Shown here: positions 49,037 to 61,526 of the stretch, in pieces | Layout: each line of letters begins with the position of its first letter | Position numbering within the stretch: the first letter of the stretch is position 1 | Assembly (NCBI GenBank): GCA_914767715.1 | Contig: OU612069.1 | Location: forward strand, 3,844,001-3,908,000 | DNA from: Membranipora membranacea | Lineage: Eukaryota; Bryozoa; Gymnolaemata; Cheilostomatida; Membraniporidae | DNA: 64,000 bases | Reading direction: 5' to 3' | Notes under the pieces: model-generated | What the model was told of the DNA's origin: nothing | Databases searched by the model: none | Seen by the model: only the letters and a program-made list of their open reading frames with translations | Translations under genes and position numbers: made by a program

Positions 49037-50689
49037 ATGAGAATGGTAAGTGAGTTTGAGAAAACGTCATTATGAAAAAATAGTAGCATGGGCAACATCA
49101 CCGTGCTAAATAATAATTCTTAAAAAAGTTTTGGATTAAATTTCAGATTTAACTTTGTTCATGTTTTCAACAGTTCACAATCTCTTTCAATGAAAAGCAC
49201 TACAGCCGGTCTCTGAAATGACAGCAAAATAAATAATCATATCTTTCGGGTAAAAATGACTCTCCTCAGGATATTAAATTTGTGTGTTACCATTTTGCAG
49301 ATAGTTTTCACAACTTTTATCGCTGTGGTAGCCACAGTAACTGCAAGCTATGAGATCGCGCCAAGTCAAACTCAGCGAATTCCTCTTCGAGACTGGAGTG
49401 TCAAGAATGATCAGAAGGTAAATTGTTGATCTCACATCACTTGTGTTTGCTTGAAGGTTGCTGAAATAAACATAGTGATTAGTGCCTTGTTATAATGAGG
49501 CATTTTTATCAAAATGCAACTTTTCTTAGAACATTGAGTTATAGTCTTCTTCCCCTCTTGCTGGTTTTAGATAGCTCCAGGAGAACAATTTGTCACCTTC
49601 AACAGGAAGGAAGGCTTTGCTCAGACTGAATTCTCAGATGGAACATGGAATCTGAAAGATTACAAAAGGGTAAGCAACACATTTATCCTCTATGTCCTCA
49701 TTTGACCTCACCATGTAATGATTATTTCATAACTCTGAGTGAAAAAGTGCCTAAGCTGCAAGACTTATTGCCATGTAACTCACAGGTTGCTTGTTGTTTG
49801 GATGACACCTTTTTAGTATAGATAGTATCGCCTCCCTCAAAACACTATGTTATGTGATTTCAGGGAATACAGCTGTTCAAAGCCACAACGGGAAAGTTTT
49901 GTTATGTCACCATTCTAAGGGAGAATTCAGCTCAAAAACAAGGCAAGGGCGGCTCCTGTAGCAGAAGTATGTTGAAATTACAAGTTGATGATACTCAAGA
50001 CGCTAAAGAACTTGGATTCTTAACAATGTCTCAATCAGCAAGAGACATTTGTGGCAACAGGTTCAAATATGCTACAGTTGGCAATGAAATCAGAAAAGGT
50101 AAGTGATTGGGTGTATTGCAACTGAGTACGTAGTACTTGTAGTCTTAAGTGTAGGCTTTTTTCCATTTACTCTTCTTATGTCGACTGTACAACATTCTCA
50201 TCACTTTCATTGTGGTAGCCCGCCCTGGGTACACTGTTAGTTGGTTTTTATATTCATTCTCATCATATCTTTATGATTATAGATGATAGTAAAATGATGC
50301 CTACTTTCCGTTGCACTGTAACTGTTAATGGGAGTGGACACACTGTGACAGTAATTACCGGAAATGAAAATGAAGTCGAGAATGACAACGATGGTAACGG
50401 CAATGGCAATGGAAGCGGTAATGGCAACGGTAGTAGTGGTGGTAGTGGTGGTAGTAATGGTAGTGGTGGTAGTAGTGGTAGTGGTGGTAGTGGTGGTAGT
50501 GGTGGTAGTGGTGGTAGTGGTGGTAGTAATGGTAGTAGTGGTAGTCGTGGTAGTAGTGGTAGTCGTGGTAGTAGTGGTAGTCGTGGTAGTAGTGGTAGTC
50601 GTGGGAGCGGCGGTTGGGGCAGCCGCAGTTGGGGCAGCCCCGGTGGGAGCGGCGGCGGTGGGGGCGGCGGCGGTGGTTGGAGTTGGTAG
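49037..50689 (+). CDS. Secreted BRICHOS-domain protein with Gly/Ser-rich tail
   Basis: Five exons, 49037-49045, 49301-49417, 49571-49669, 49864-50098 and 50283-50689, join by GT-AG introns with phase kept throughout, encoding 288 residues. Residues 1-18 form a signal peptide or signal anchor. A BRICHOS domain covers about residues 65-153: an Asp in NLKDYKRG, the first domain cysteine in FCYVTILR and the paired one in DICGNRFKYA match the family's invariant Asp and Cys pair. BRICHOS domains act as chaperones that keep beta-prone segments of their own proprotein from aggregating in the secretory pathway. Here the segment after the domain (TFRCTVTVNGSGHTVTVIT) is a predicted beta-hairpin, followed by an acidic Asn/Asp/Gly stretch and about 90 residues of Gly-Ser repeats ending GGWSW. 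Processing sites and client are unknown. Confidence 0.85.
50401..50680 (+). repeat. GGTAGT-type repeat coding for the Gly/Ser tail
   Basis: GGTAGT/GGTGGT hexamers dominate and become GC-rich (GGCGGCGGT) at the end. In frame they read Gly-Ser. The other frames read poly-Val or, on the minus strand, poly-Pro/Leu, and are not genes. Confidence 0.9.
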
Positions 50690-50984
50690 AATGAATAGCT
50701 ATCATTCACGGGAGCGACCGACTATACTGATCAATCTAAAGGACTTATGAACAACTTGACATTCCAATTTCAATTTCGATGATAATATTTCATCGCAATA
50801 GAAATTTCATTGTTTTATCGCTCCGAAAATGAACTTAATATATATTTTTTCCAAATATAGTTTGTTTATTTTGTACTGATGATGCAACAAATTTAACATT
50901 GTATTGCATAGATAGTTATGATGAATTCTTTGTCGATCATGTTTGCCCTCAATTTTGTTTTAACTTTGTCATTATAATCATTTC

Positions 50985-50990
50985 AATAAA
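50985..50990 (+). terminator. Poly(A) signal of the BRICHOS gene
   Basis: AATAAA about 300 bases after the stop codon, with a second AATAAA about 15 bases further on. It is the first canonical signal downstream of the gene. Confidence 0.55.
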
Positions 50991-50999
50991 GCAAGAGCA

Positions 51000-52220
51000 A
51001 AATAAAATTCATAGTTGTGTTTGTGAGCATGTATTTGGGTCATCTTTGAGTAGTAGTTATCAGTGATAATCTCAAAAGGAGAGATGTTGATCAGAATCTC
51101 AAGCAGTAGACAAAAAATCGTTCTTAAAGAAGAAATGTTCAATGTTGTTGCAGCCTGCCTACCATCTATCAAATGATTGAATAAGTTTTAATGAAACATA
51201 TACTCTAGTGGAAACACTTTTGGCGTCAATCTGGAGGGTTTTAATGTCACGCTCTACACTCATATATCAAAACAACTCATGTTGACTTGTTAAACGCCTC
51301 CTGTATGTCCACTGATCTGTATTGGAGCCATATTATCTCGATTAATTAAGGTATTGAATCTCTTGGGCTATCACATCCAACTTTAACTTTGGAGAAGAGA
51401 AAGTCCAGTTGCGCCCCAACTAGCACTACATTGTCTCAGTTGTGGAAGCACCCACTGCCAACAACTGCTACAAGTTCTGGCCAAGTTCCTACTCTTATGC
51501 CTAAACTCTGCTAGGTTCGGTTTATCTGCTAGTATGACAATTGTGTTACCAGCTACCAGGTGTGGCCAAGATTCCAGCTTGTAGACTGAAGCTCTTCAAG
51601 GATACGGTAATCCACTAGTAAAACCACATTGACGACAGCCGCAAGGTCTGGCCATAGTTCTCGCTTCTATGTAAATGCTCCGATAGTTGCTAGACTTCAG
51701 AAGGGCTGAACTCAGTTGTAACCCTCTCTCCACCAGTTTATATATGGTGAATTCGCTCTTGTTTGGTTTTGCTAACCTGAATTCCAAACCCTAGCTAAGT
51801 ATCGGTTACCGGTATCACCCATCAGCATCAGCATAAGTTACCAGTCATAATATGATTAATGACTTCTTTGTTCTTCTGCACGCACCGACTACCCACAACC
51901 AAAATTAAAGACCGCTATAGATTAGTGCCAACCCAGTCTGGACTTAAAACTTATCTAGGCAAGTTGAATATCATGTATTTAAGTTTGAAGTTTGAAGGTT
52001 GTTTACTGCCTCATTTTTTCTCAAGTCAACTATTGCTGCATAATCAATCAACGGGCTGCAACTTCATCATTTGATTCAGGTATTTATTTGTACAACCCAT
52101 CAAAAGAATCAAACAACAGGTCATCATTTTTCATTAAAAATAATTTGAGTAAAAGTATTTTGGCAAAGAATAGGACACCGACATTTTGGTGAATACAGAA
52201 TCACCCAAGCTGTGACAAAT
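51000..52220. other. Intergenic, degenerate repeats
   Basis: 'tctggccaagttcc', 'tgtggccaagattcc' and 'tctggccatagttctc' recur at about 51477, 51562 and 51650, suggesting an old three-unit repeat. No gene is supported. Confidence 0.35.
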
Positions 52221-52222
52221 TA

Positions 52223-54576
52223 CAGTGCAGTTCACATAATTCAGACCTCTGGGGACCACAAAAATTTGTTCTAATTAAGCAGAGTCTGAATTAAGTGACA
52301 TTAGAATGCATTGAGATTTGGCTGAAGAGACCAATTTTCCTTGTCACTACGATTTTACTATGCGTTGTCTACACTAGGTATTTCTATTTTATCGGAGTTA
52401 TCCTCTCTCTGAATTCATTGTAAACCATGGTAACATAACTCTATAAATACCCTTCTTTGACCATGCGTATAGTTGTTTTCAGGGCTCTCAACCACTCAGA
52501 TTTATTCCGAATTACAAAGGATGTGGGTTAACTGAGGCAACTCAGGGTATTTTAGAGTCCTCTATTCATTTGAGATGGGGAAGTTGTCTCAGTGTGGTCT
52601 ACTAGGATGATTACATGTCATGATATTATATGATGTTGTAATATATATGAAACATAAAACCAGGATGCAGTTAAAAATTATGATGATGATGATCTGAACT
52701 CTGAAAAAAAACCATATAATTCATTCGATGTGCCCTATATATTGCTCTCTAGACTTCGGTGATCGGACCTGTTACGATGGCTTACAGAGCAAACACATCC
52801 AGCTGTTTATGAACAGGGCATTTCCTTTAGGTATGTTTGAAATATTAAGTGTACTATGTCAAATTAGGCAAACCGTTGTGCTGTTTTAATAAATTGAACC
52901 TAAACAGAGCCGTAGCTTAGAAAAAATGGTAGGGGAGGCAAAAGTCCGAGACGAGTCCTAATCATCCCAGAGAGAGGGCTGTAAGCTCCCCCAAGCAATT
53001 AAAGGCCTATATTGAGCGATTGGAAATCCCAGAGGAGCGGATTCTGACATGGATTATTCAATTACAGTGTTTTTGGGCCAATGTATTTAGGATTCTAGGG
53101 GAGGCAGTGCCTTCCTGCCTCCCCAAGAACTACGGGCCTGCTAACCTCTTATATAAATTAAACTGCTCTGTTAGGAAGTTATGTGAGTTGTTTGATGGTT
53201 TTCTAGCCTCAGACTATTGGCATCTGGCTGTATTAGGTTGTCTGGTCCACATTTTAATGTAATTATTGTTTGAATCAAGCTTCCTTCACATGAGTTATCA
53301 AGCCTGCATAAATTAACATCAGCAAATTTGCCATGGGTAGAAAAGGTTAGGGGCAGCAAGATGATCAAGATCGGTTGGAAAAACCACATGTCTTTCAAAT
53401 ATGCAGTGTTATTTATTAAGTTTTCTAAAGTCTTGTTTGACAGCTACCTTTTCATTGACGGAGTGCTATTGAGTGAAATCCAAATGCTGTACCTGCATAC
53501 GAGGCCCTAAGCGGCACTGAAGCATAATATGCCTTGTGGTCAGAACTTTTCTCATAAATTGCACATCATGTTGAAAACATATTACTATTGTTCCGTAACA
53601 AAAAATCCCACTGGGCTCTACCAATTTATTTTAACATCATCCTGCAGGGCGGTATCATAGTATACAGCACATCAGCCCGGTCTCACCCAAATGCTGCATA
53701 AACCCAGGCCTATTTCAGTCATTCTTAATATTATGTACATGAAAAACATAGGATGATGCGTGTATTGACATTGACAATTTTGTACCTATATGAATAGACA
53801 GACAATCATCAACTCTATCCAACTCATAGGGATAGAAGCTCACACTCACGTCAAAGGTGTTGTCAACAAACCATCCGTCTTTTTTCACAAATTAAACCGA
53901 CTAATCTGTGATTTTCTCTTTTTCTAAATCAGCAAGAGCTCCATTGTTTTTTCACTGTGAAATTATCTGTGTCTGCTGAAGCTGAATTTAATTGATCTCC
54001 CTCAGATCAAGGAGTTAAAGTTTTTAACTCTTTGCTCAGATTAACACATGGAATATTTATGTCATGCTTAATTCAATCAACAAGCCCTTGATTGTATGAT
54101 AAGATAGATTACAGCGTTGACTATTTTGTTCTTTTGTTAATCTTCCAGCTGGTTTTATTCGGGCGCTTCAAGCCCTCAGGATAATCAGGAATGGCAAGGT
54201 CACAAATTGAAAGCTAGAAAAAGCACCCTCTTATCGTGATAAAATATGGTTTGCGATGAATTATTTTGCAAATCAATTGAATGCTGTCAATACTGATACA
54301 TACAATTACTGTGAGTGTTTCAGGGCAATGGTAAACTAAATAATTGAAAATTGCTTTGACAGACTGCTGTAGTGATTTGACTGTTGGATTGATGCTGGGC
54401 TTGCTTGGTTTTGTGATTCCTTATCAGCTTGAATAGGCTCTGTTTGTTAATTCACGTGGGGACAACTCCAATTTCAATTCGTAATAATCTAGTGTAGACA
54501 ACGCATCGTAAATCATAGTGTGTCTGAATTAACAGAAGTTTTGAATTATACAGTTTGAATTAACCAACTAACACTG
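52223..54576. mobile_element. Non-autonomous pogo/Tigger-type element
   Basis: CAGTG at the left and CACTG at the right are flanked by TA on both sides (52221-52222 and 54577-54578). Both ends then show repeated 'aattcaga' / 'tgaattaa' motifs, and an inner inverted pair ATGCGTTGTCTACACTAG near 52360 and 54490. The 'CAGTG...TTAATTCAGAC' style of terminus is characteristic of pogo/Tigger elements of the Tc1-mariner group. No transposase frame was recognised in the 2.3-kb interior. Confidence 0.55.
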
Positions 54577-54589
54577 TAATTGATTGTGA

Positions 54590-55945
54590 GTCACTGGCTT
54601 CAAGTATCCAACACTGAACAAACTGATTGATGAGGCATAGCTACAGTACAAAAATAAGATGCTCTCCGAAATGTCAACTAATATCAAGTCAGCATTTAAA
54701 GGGGTCAAAACCATGTCAGGCCTCAACAAACCTAAGACTTGAGACTGAGAATGATTATACCCTGATGTCCAACAGCTAGCAGACAAACTCAATACATGTT
54801 ACATCAGATTCAGCGTTCCTGACAGTGATGATCCAGCCAGCCAGATGACCAGACAGCCCGAACATGCAGAGATGACATCAGAACATCTCACAAACCAGAC
54901 CCAGCAGATGAGATCAACCCAGAGGAGGTGAGAGAGCAGCTACGCAGGTGTACAACAGGGAAGGTGTCTTGACTAGATAATTTATGTGATAATTTTTTTT
55001 AAATCTTACTCTTTTGAATTGTACCATAAATTATATTATTTCCTTCATGAGTGCTTTTCTCATAAACCGCAAACAATATGTAACTGTTAGGTGGAAAGAA
55101 TTCCGATGTTTTGAAGTGTGACATAGGCTGCCCACAAGGATGTGTACTTTCACCAGTGCTTTTTTCTATGTAAACCGGCTTTATTAGGGCTAATCAGACA
55201 AATATTCAATTACTGATGTACGCAGATTATATGGCACTAATAGGTCTGGTTCATTTTCAGAAAGAAGATTCCAATTTTTATTTTAATACTGTAGATACTT
55301 TATTAAACCAATACAAGTCTGTGAATCTTTAAATCATTGCTAGCAAGACTAAACAGATGGTGGTGAGCTTTAGTAGATCATATGGTATATGGTATAATTA
55401 TTTTATTGGCAACAATGTGATGGAAAAAGTGGAGGATTTTAAATCTTTAGGTACTTTTTTTAGCTGTGATTTAAAATGGCAAATACAGACTATCTTCATA
55501 AAAAGCTGCGTCAACGATTTTATGTTTTTTTCTAACCTCAAAAATTTTAAACCTACCTACAAACAGAAACAGCATTTTTTAGAAAGTCCAAATGTGGTTC
55601 AGATCGGCCACTGAGGGAGAACGAACTAAGCTCTTCAAACTATTTAGCCGATATAATTTTCTTCTTGATATACCAAATGAGCTGCCAATTTTTTTTTTAG
55701 AACAAAGTCATATCCTTGATAGCTGTTACAGCAAGTCTCAGAAATATTTTTCTATGCCTAGAGTGCGTACTAATCATTTTTTACACAGTTTTATACCCCA
55801 GAATATTCAAGTTTTAAACAGTATATGTATGACCATATGGCAGAGCTTTTCAGTCAACATTTGTAATTTGTCTTTGACAAAATTACCAAATAAACTGAAT
55901 CTGAATCTGAATGATTCTCTCAAATATCCATATTGATATGGCTCC
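54590..55945 (+). pseudogene. Decayed LINE reverse transcriptase with 3' tail repeat
   Basis: Pieces appear in order on the plus strand: INPEEVREQLRRCTTGKVS, CDIGCPQGCVLSPVLF, YADYMALIG (the polymerase YADD box with its second Asp replaced), ASKTKQMVVSFSR, DFKSLGTFFSCDLKW, and a C-terminal MPRVRTNHFLHSFIP. These are standard motifs of non-LTR retrotransposon ORF2. Stops, frameshifts and a deletion near 54990-55090 disable it. The 3' end has CTGAATCTGAATCTGAATG, a microsatellite tail typical of some LINE clades. The clade is not assigned. Confidence 0.8.
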
Positions 55946-57790
55946 TGCTTTGGTCTCCTTTGGTGTACAGAGAGATCCCCTCACTGTCTGTATTAGAAAT
56001 CTCAAATGTCAATTTCTTTCACTTTACTCTAAGCACTCAACATCTACAAAAAGAACCCCAAATACTAGGTACTTTTAGTTGACACTGAGGCTAAAACCAA
56101 TTTCAAGGGTCATTTAATTACAGCTTCATATGTGAATTGATATTATCAAACAAAAAGCCAAAAGCTTGGGTAAACCAAGGGTGAAAAACCCCACAAACCC
56201 AGCAATTACACTGTGGTTTTCACAAATATCCGCTACTGAGATCATGAAGGGGCCTATAATATAAATTTCGAGCTTCGACAATGATCAGAAGGCGGCGTGA
56301 AAAGGGAAGAGATAGCAACTCTTGCTATGCAATTTTTATATACCAAAGCCAAGAACAAATAAACAAGGCCAAGCAATACTGTGTAACACAAGTCACATAT
56401 AGCCAGTAAGTTTTGATTTTTATATATTTTTTTTTTTTTTTGTAAATTTTTATTTACCTTATTCAAGGGGAAAGTTCTATAGCCTTAGTCATAGTTTTTA
56501 TCCCATGTAAACATCTCTGCTGAAAGGGTTTCAAAATTAAACAGAGAAACCCCAAATTTATATTATTATGAATATAATTTTTTATATCTATAACACATAC
56601 GCTGTGTTGAATTCTTACTTCAGAGATGGTGATACGGTGTTATAAGGGCACTGGCTATTGGATAATACAAACTGCCAGGCAATTAATATGCAGGTGTTTG
56701 GTAGGGGGGAGGAGAACCCCTTACATGTTCATGTGTGTTAATTTCCTCGGATGTGGATGTGACTATTAATTTAGAAGTAGATGTGAAGGGTGAGATTTTT
56801 TTCCACACATTAGGGGTAATTAATTACTGTTGTTTTATTTATCCACTTTATTCACTGATCATGCATGTGCATATAAGACCATGTGGTACATAAATCAAAC
56901 AGGCCTCTGTATACAAAGAGAGGAAAAATATCATTTTAAATCCATGGAAACAAAAAAATATCCTCTGGCCAGGATTCATATTAAATACTACAGCAGACAA
57001 GCAGTGATATGAAAATAAAAGACAGGCTTTTCAGACTTCTTGACACTAGTCATGAGTAGGTTGCACAATATAATACTAAAGATGGCTTTCAGCTCATGCT
57101 AAAGAAAATATTTCATATTACAGTGGTAGGCTATCCAATGTGTGTTGCATCCTTCTTCGTTTTGTCAACAGGTTAAGAATTGACAAAGTTTTGTCAATGG
57201 TCACTTCCTGTCATCTGCATTGTAAGAACTGGCAACACTAAGTATATCTGTCTGTAGAAAGCAAAGCAAGCAGAGTAGTAGTAGTGCTAAAAAAACTCAT
57301 TTCTTTATTTATTGACAGTATTGTGTTAATTAATGTGTGTTAAGATCGAGGTAATCTTCATGCAATAGATTCAACGATAGATTACCTATGACTTCCGTCA
57401 GCTTGCAAAAATGCAATTGAACCAGGGAAATATATTGACGGCTATTAGAAAGTGAGTTTTAACAAATCTCTCAAATCTACCAAAAATGAGTAGACAATAG
57501 CAATGTATCTATATTGTATCACTAGCCAGGTTAAACTGATTCCCATTATTTACCTGTAGAAGCTGAGCTGCTTTTTTAATTACACCATAATTATGTCAAT
57601 GATAAATCATAGGATTGCAGCTAAAAGTCTTCCGGGTGTTTGAGAAGGCTGATTTCTTCCCATTCAAACTGTAACAGGGCTTTAGCCACTTGAACATCAA
57701 CATGAAAGTATACATTAAATCTCACAGATTCAGTAACATCAACCCACTCTCTGCTGATCTGAACGCTGTTTGAGGATTACAAAGTGTAAA
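55946..57790. other. Region without a recognised gene
   Basis: AT-rich sequence with a T run near 56430 and no splice-supported frames. Nothing further is supported. Confidence 0.35.
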
Positions 57791-60700
57791 ATGGAACAAG
57801 CTATGTACAGACAAATCTTATCAGCAATCTATATTATGGCTTGTTCAATAATTTTAAGGTGAGTCTACTGCTATCAGACATAATTGACCCGATACCCTAC
57901 TTAGCAATTTGATATACCATATGAGGCAGACTTTTAAAACTATAGCAGCACCTCCCCATATTTTGTATCATATTGAAGGTCTCAGTCCAATTATGAGCAC
58001 CATGGCAATCTTTTGAATGGCCTATGTACAACGTTTAGAAACCATAAGGTTTACTAAAATGGAAACTTTTTCTCAACTTTTCTCAACCCCTACGATTCTC
58101 CCCCCTGTATGGATCTTTGACATACAAAGATAAAGAGGGACAACCTTAGTGGTTGAGAATTGGACTGAGACCTTCAATACAGTACCAAATATGGAGAGGT
58201 GCAACTATAGCTTTAAATCATTTTAGGGATTGATTTCTTTTTTAGCTGGGTAGTCTAGAGCGCATCGTTGCTGAACTAGTAAAACATGCTTTCAACATCT
58301 CACTTTGCGTATCAAATATTACTTTTCCATTATATAACCCTTGCTTAAAGGCTACAGTATGGTCCGAGAGCTAGGACTGCAGTATTGAAAAAATTCATAG
58401 CTCTTTCTGGGAAAAATTATGTGTAGCTTTACAAATTGCCACCCTTTTTCATCTATTGAGGTTGTGTTATTGGTATGACTCATGCTTGGGCTAATGGGTC
58501 TCAGGCGTAATAAAGCAAACTGCCTAGAGATGTATGAAATTGGATTCAGAAGTATAACTAGCTTTCCATCTAGTGGGTGGACTTCAGTATACTGGGTAGT
58601 GGTGAGTTAGCTTTGTTGTATGCGAATAACCGGTCATCATGTCACAATGAAATGCTGGCTTTTGCTCAAAAATCAATTTTTACAGGGATTATTATAAGTT
58701 GTTTTCTTTTTGTCAAAGTAAAGACAATCCTTAAAATCTCTCGTATGATAATATTCATAATTGAGAACTTCTGTATTCCTATTAGCCGGGGATGAAAGCT
58801 TTCACATTTTCGGTCAGTTGCATGCAGCTTGCTAGTGCACTGTTTTTTTCTGAGTTTGGGTCAGCCTGTTATAAAGTAGGGGGAATAAAAGATAACATGC
58901 TATAAATATATGGTAAAATAATCAAATAAAACTGGTCCAACAAAGTAAGTTAGCATCTTTAAAACAATGTTGTGTCGATGATAACTTTCTAGTCATATTT
59001 GATTTCTACACATAATGGAGATCATATTAAGGTGTGTTTGAGGTTAGAAATAAATTATTACTCTTGACAATATTTGTTTTTAGCGTGTCCATTTTATTTC
59101 GTTGTTACAGGCTGATAGATTTAATCCTGGGTTGCTGATTCTAGGACGTAATCATTGGCCAAACCCACCACAAAATAAGGAGGGCTGTATTGTTCAGTTC
59201 AACATGAATTGCATGGATACAAAAAAAAGTGAGTTATATTGGGCTGTAACATTTTTTTGTTTTTTTCAATAAAAAATTTAAAAAACAAATTGGGCTCAAT
59301 CTTTGCAAGCTTTTATGCACAATTCATAATAAAATATTTGAGAATGGTATTAATCAAAGCCATCCCACATTTTGTCATGATTGATGAGTAAATCAATTGA
59401 CTACAATTAAGCTAAAATGCTGTTCAATTTATTCTTTTTGGCCACAACCCCCACAGCAAGGTGGAGACTTTATTGTTTGTCTATGGTTTGTAAAGACTAC
59501 TATCGTCCTGCAATTTGTGACACCGGGGATTAAAATTGTTACGAAAAAGAATACTGGTAGTTTAAAACAGGGAAATTATTCCAAAGTGAATCATGGGAAG
59601 GGTTTAAGTTGGGTTTCAAAAATGTCCAATATCGAAATAATCATATGTCATAGGCCGTATTAAATATACATGAATTTTTGTTCGGGTCGGGCTGTGCAAG
59701 ATTAAAGAAAATTGAGCTTGGTCTTAATCTTTTTGGTTTAGCCTTGTATGGATCATGCGAGAGGTCAGGAGCGGCCCATTTTTACGATGATAACCACACC
59801 TACATCCCTGAATACGGATACCAGACCGAAGAGAATGAGATACTTTTTGTGGATAGAGATTCATGTGCCAGAAAGGCTAGTCCTGTAGATGGTAGTATCA
59901 CCACGGTCATTGGTGAGTGGAGCATGTGTGATTTACATTTTGATTGATTGATTGGTTGGTTGGTTGGTTGGTTGATTGATTAATTGATTGATTGATTGAT
60001 TGATTCATTGATTGATTCATTGATTCATTGATTCATAGATTGATTCATTGATTGATTCATTGATTCATTGATTGATTCATTGACTCATTGATTCATTGAT
60101 TCATTGATTCATTGATTCATTGATTCATTGATTCATTGATTCATTGATTGATTCATTGATTCATTGATTGATTGATTGTATTTTGATTGATTGATTGTAT
60201 TTTGATTGATTGGTTGGTTGGTTGGTCGGTTGGTTGGTTGAATTTATGCTTGTACTTGTAAAATCGTATGATTTGAATTGTAAGATTCTACAGTATTCAT
60301 TTTATATTCATTGACGTTTTTTTTCAAATGCAGCGCTTCCTAAGACAGTATAAATTTCCTCAAAAAAGTCTACTTTATAACACGAACCTATTCCAGTCAA
60401 CAAATCACAGCTCTGCTAGGTTGATTCAGTTTTAGAGCACACATCCTCCTTCAAGGGTGATCTTGAAACATTGCACAAACAATCATAAGAGTCAACAAGA
60501 GGCCGCAAAAGGCAGCACGAGAGAGCCATTTTGTGATGTTCAAATATATAAGGTGGCATGAACTGACAGCTCATGTGGTTATCTTGTTGGGAATATGATA
60601 TAGAATCAAAATCTTGATTATTTTCCTATCAGAATAGGAAAAGTTGCCTGATCTGTGAAGGGTGTTAAGCGGAAAAATGCATTATTATTGGTTCATAACA

Positions 60701-61463
60701 TTTACTGCATTAGTTTGATACTTGAATGCACATTGTAGAAGCTTGACTTATCCCGGGTCTCTTCAATATTTTTTTGTAATGATAAACTGAGTAGAGCACT
60801 CCTTGCATTCAACCGACAGAGTGTTTTCTTCTAATTATTATTACATTGGCAGTCCAAAAATCGCAACTGTGAATATCCAACAAGTAAAATTTATGTAAAA
60901 TTATGTAAGGAATCATGATTACTTTCCCATCGGAATAGAAAAATTGTCTGATTTATGAAGGGTCTCTTGGAGAAAAATGCATATTATTGATATCTGAATT
61001 TTTTACAGGTGTGGGTAGATGTGGAAGCGGAACCCTCGACATAGATCACTTCGGAACAGATAGAAGGGTATATGGAATGACTTATATCGATAAAAAACAG
61101 ATGTGGGTGTTTGCTTTGCCAACGGTAATTTCATAAGCCTATCGATAACAAATAGTATTTGGTCTCTCTGTTTGCACGTTAAAGATATAGTGGCGCCTCC
61201 CCATGTTTGGTATAATTTTTAAGGTCTCAGTCTAATTAAGAGCACCAACTATCGCCTTAAGGTACAAAGGTAGGACAGCATGATGCTTTGATTGTGTAAT
61301 GAAATGAAACATTAATATAGGATATGCCTATAACTATATGTTATGTAGTCTGTGAAAGCAGGTGTTATGTGTCTACGAGAATAGGCACCATGGGGTATCA
61401 CATGCATTAGTTGATGTATAATATTGCAATATGTCAAAATAAAATAATCTAGTAGGTTGTTCA

Positions 61464-61526
<63 letters not shown>

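Noticed and set aside
50263-50750. Long open frames of poly-Val (plus strand) and poly-Pro/Leu or His/Tyr (minus strand)
   Set aside because: They are other-frame readings of the GGTAGT repeat that codes for the Gly/Ser tail of the BRICHOS protein.
54568-54792. A 74-codon minus-strand frame
   Set aside because: It lies opposite the 5' part of the decayed LINE reverse transcriptase and is a shadow frame.
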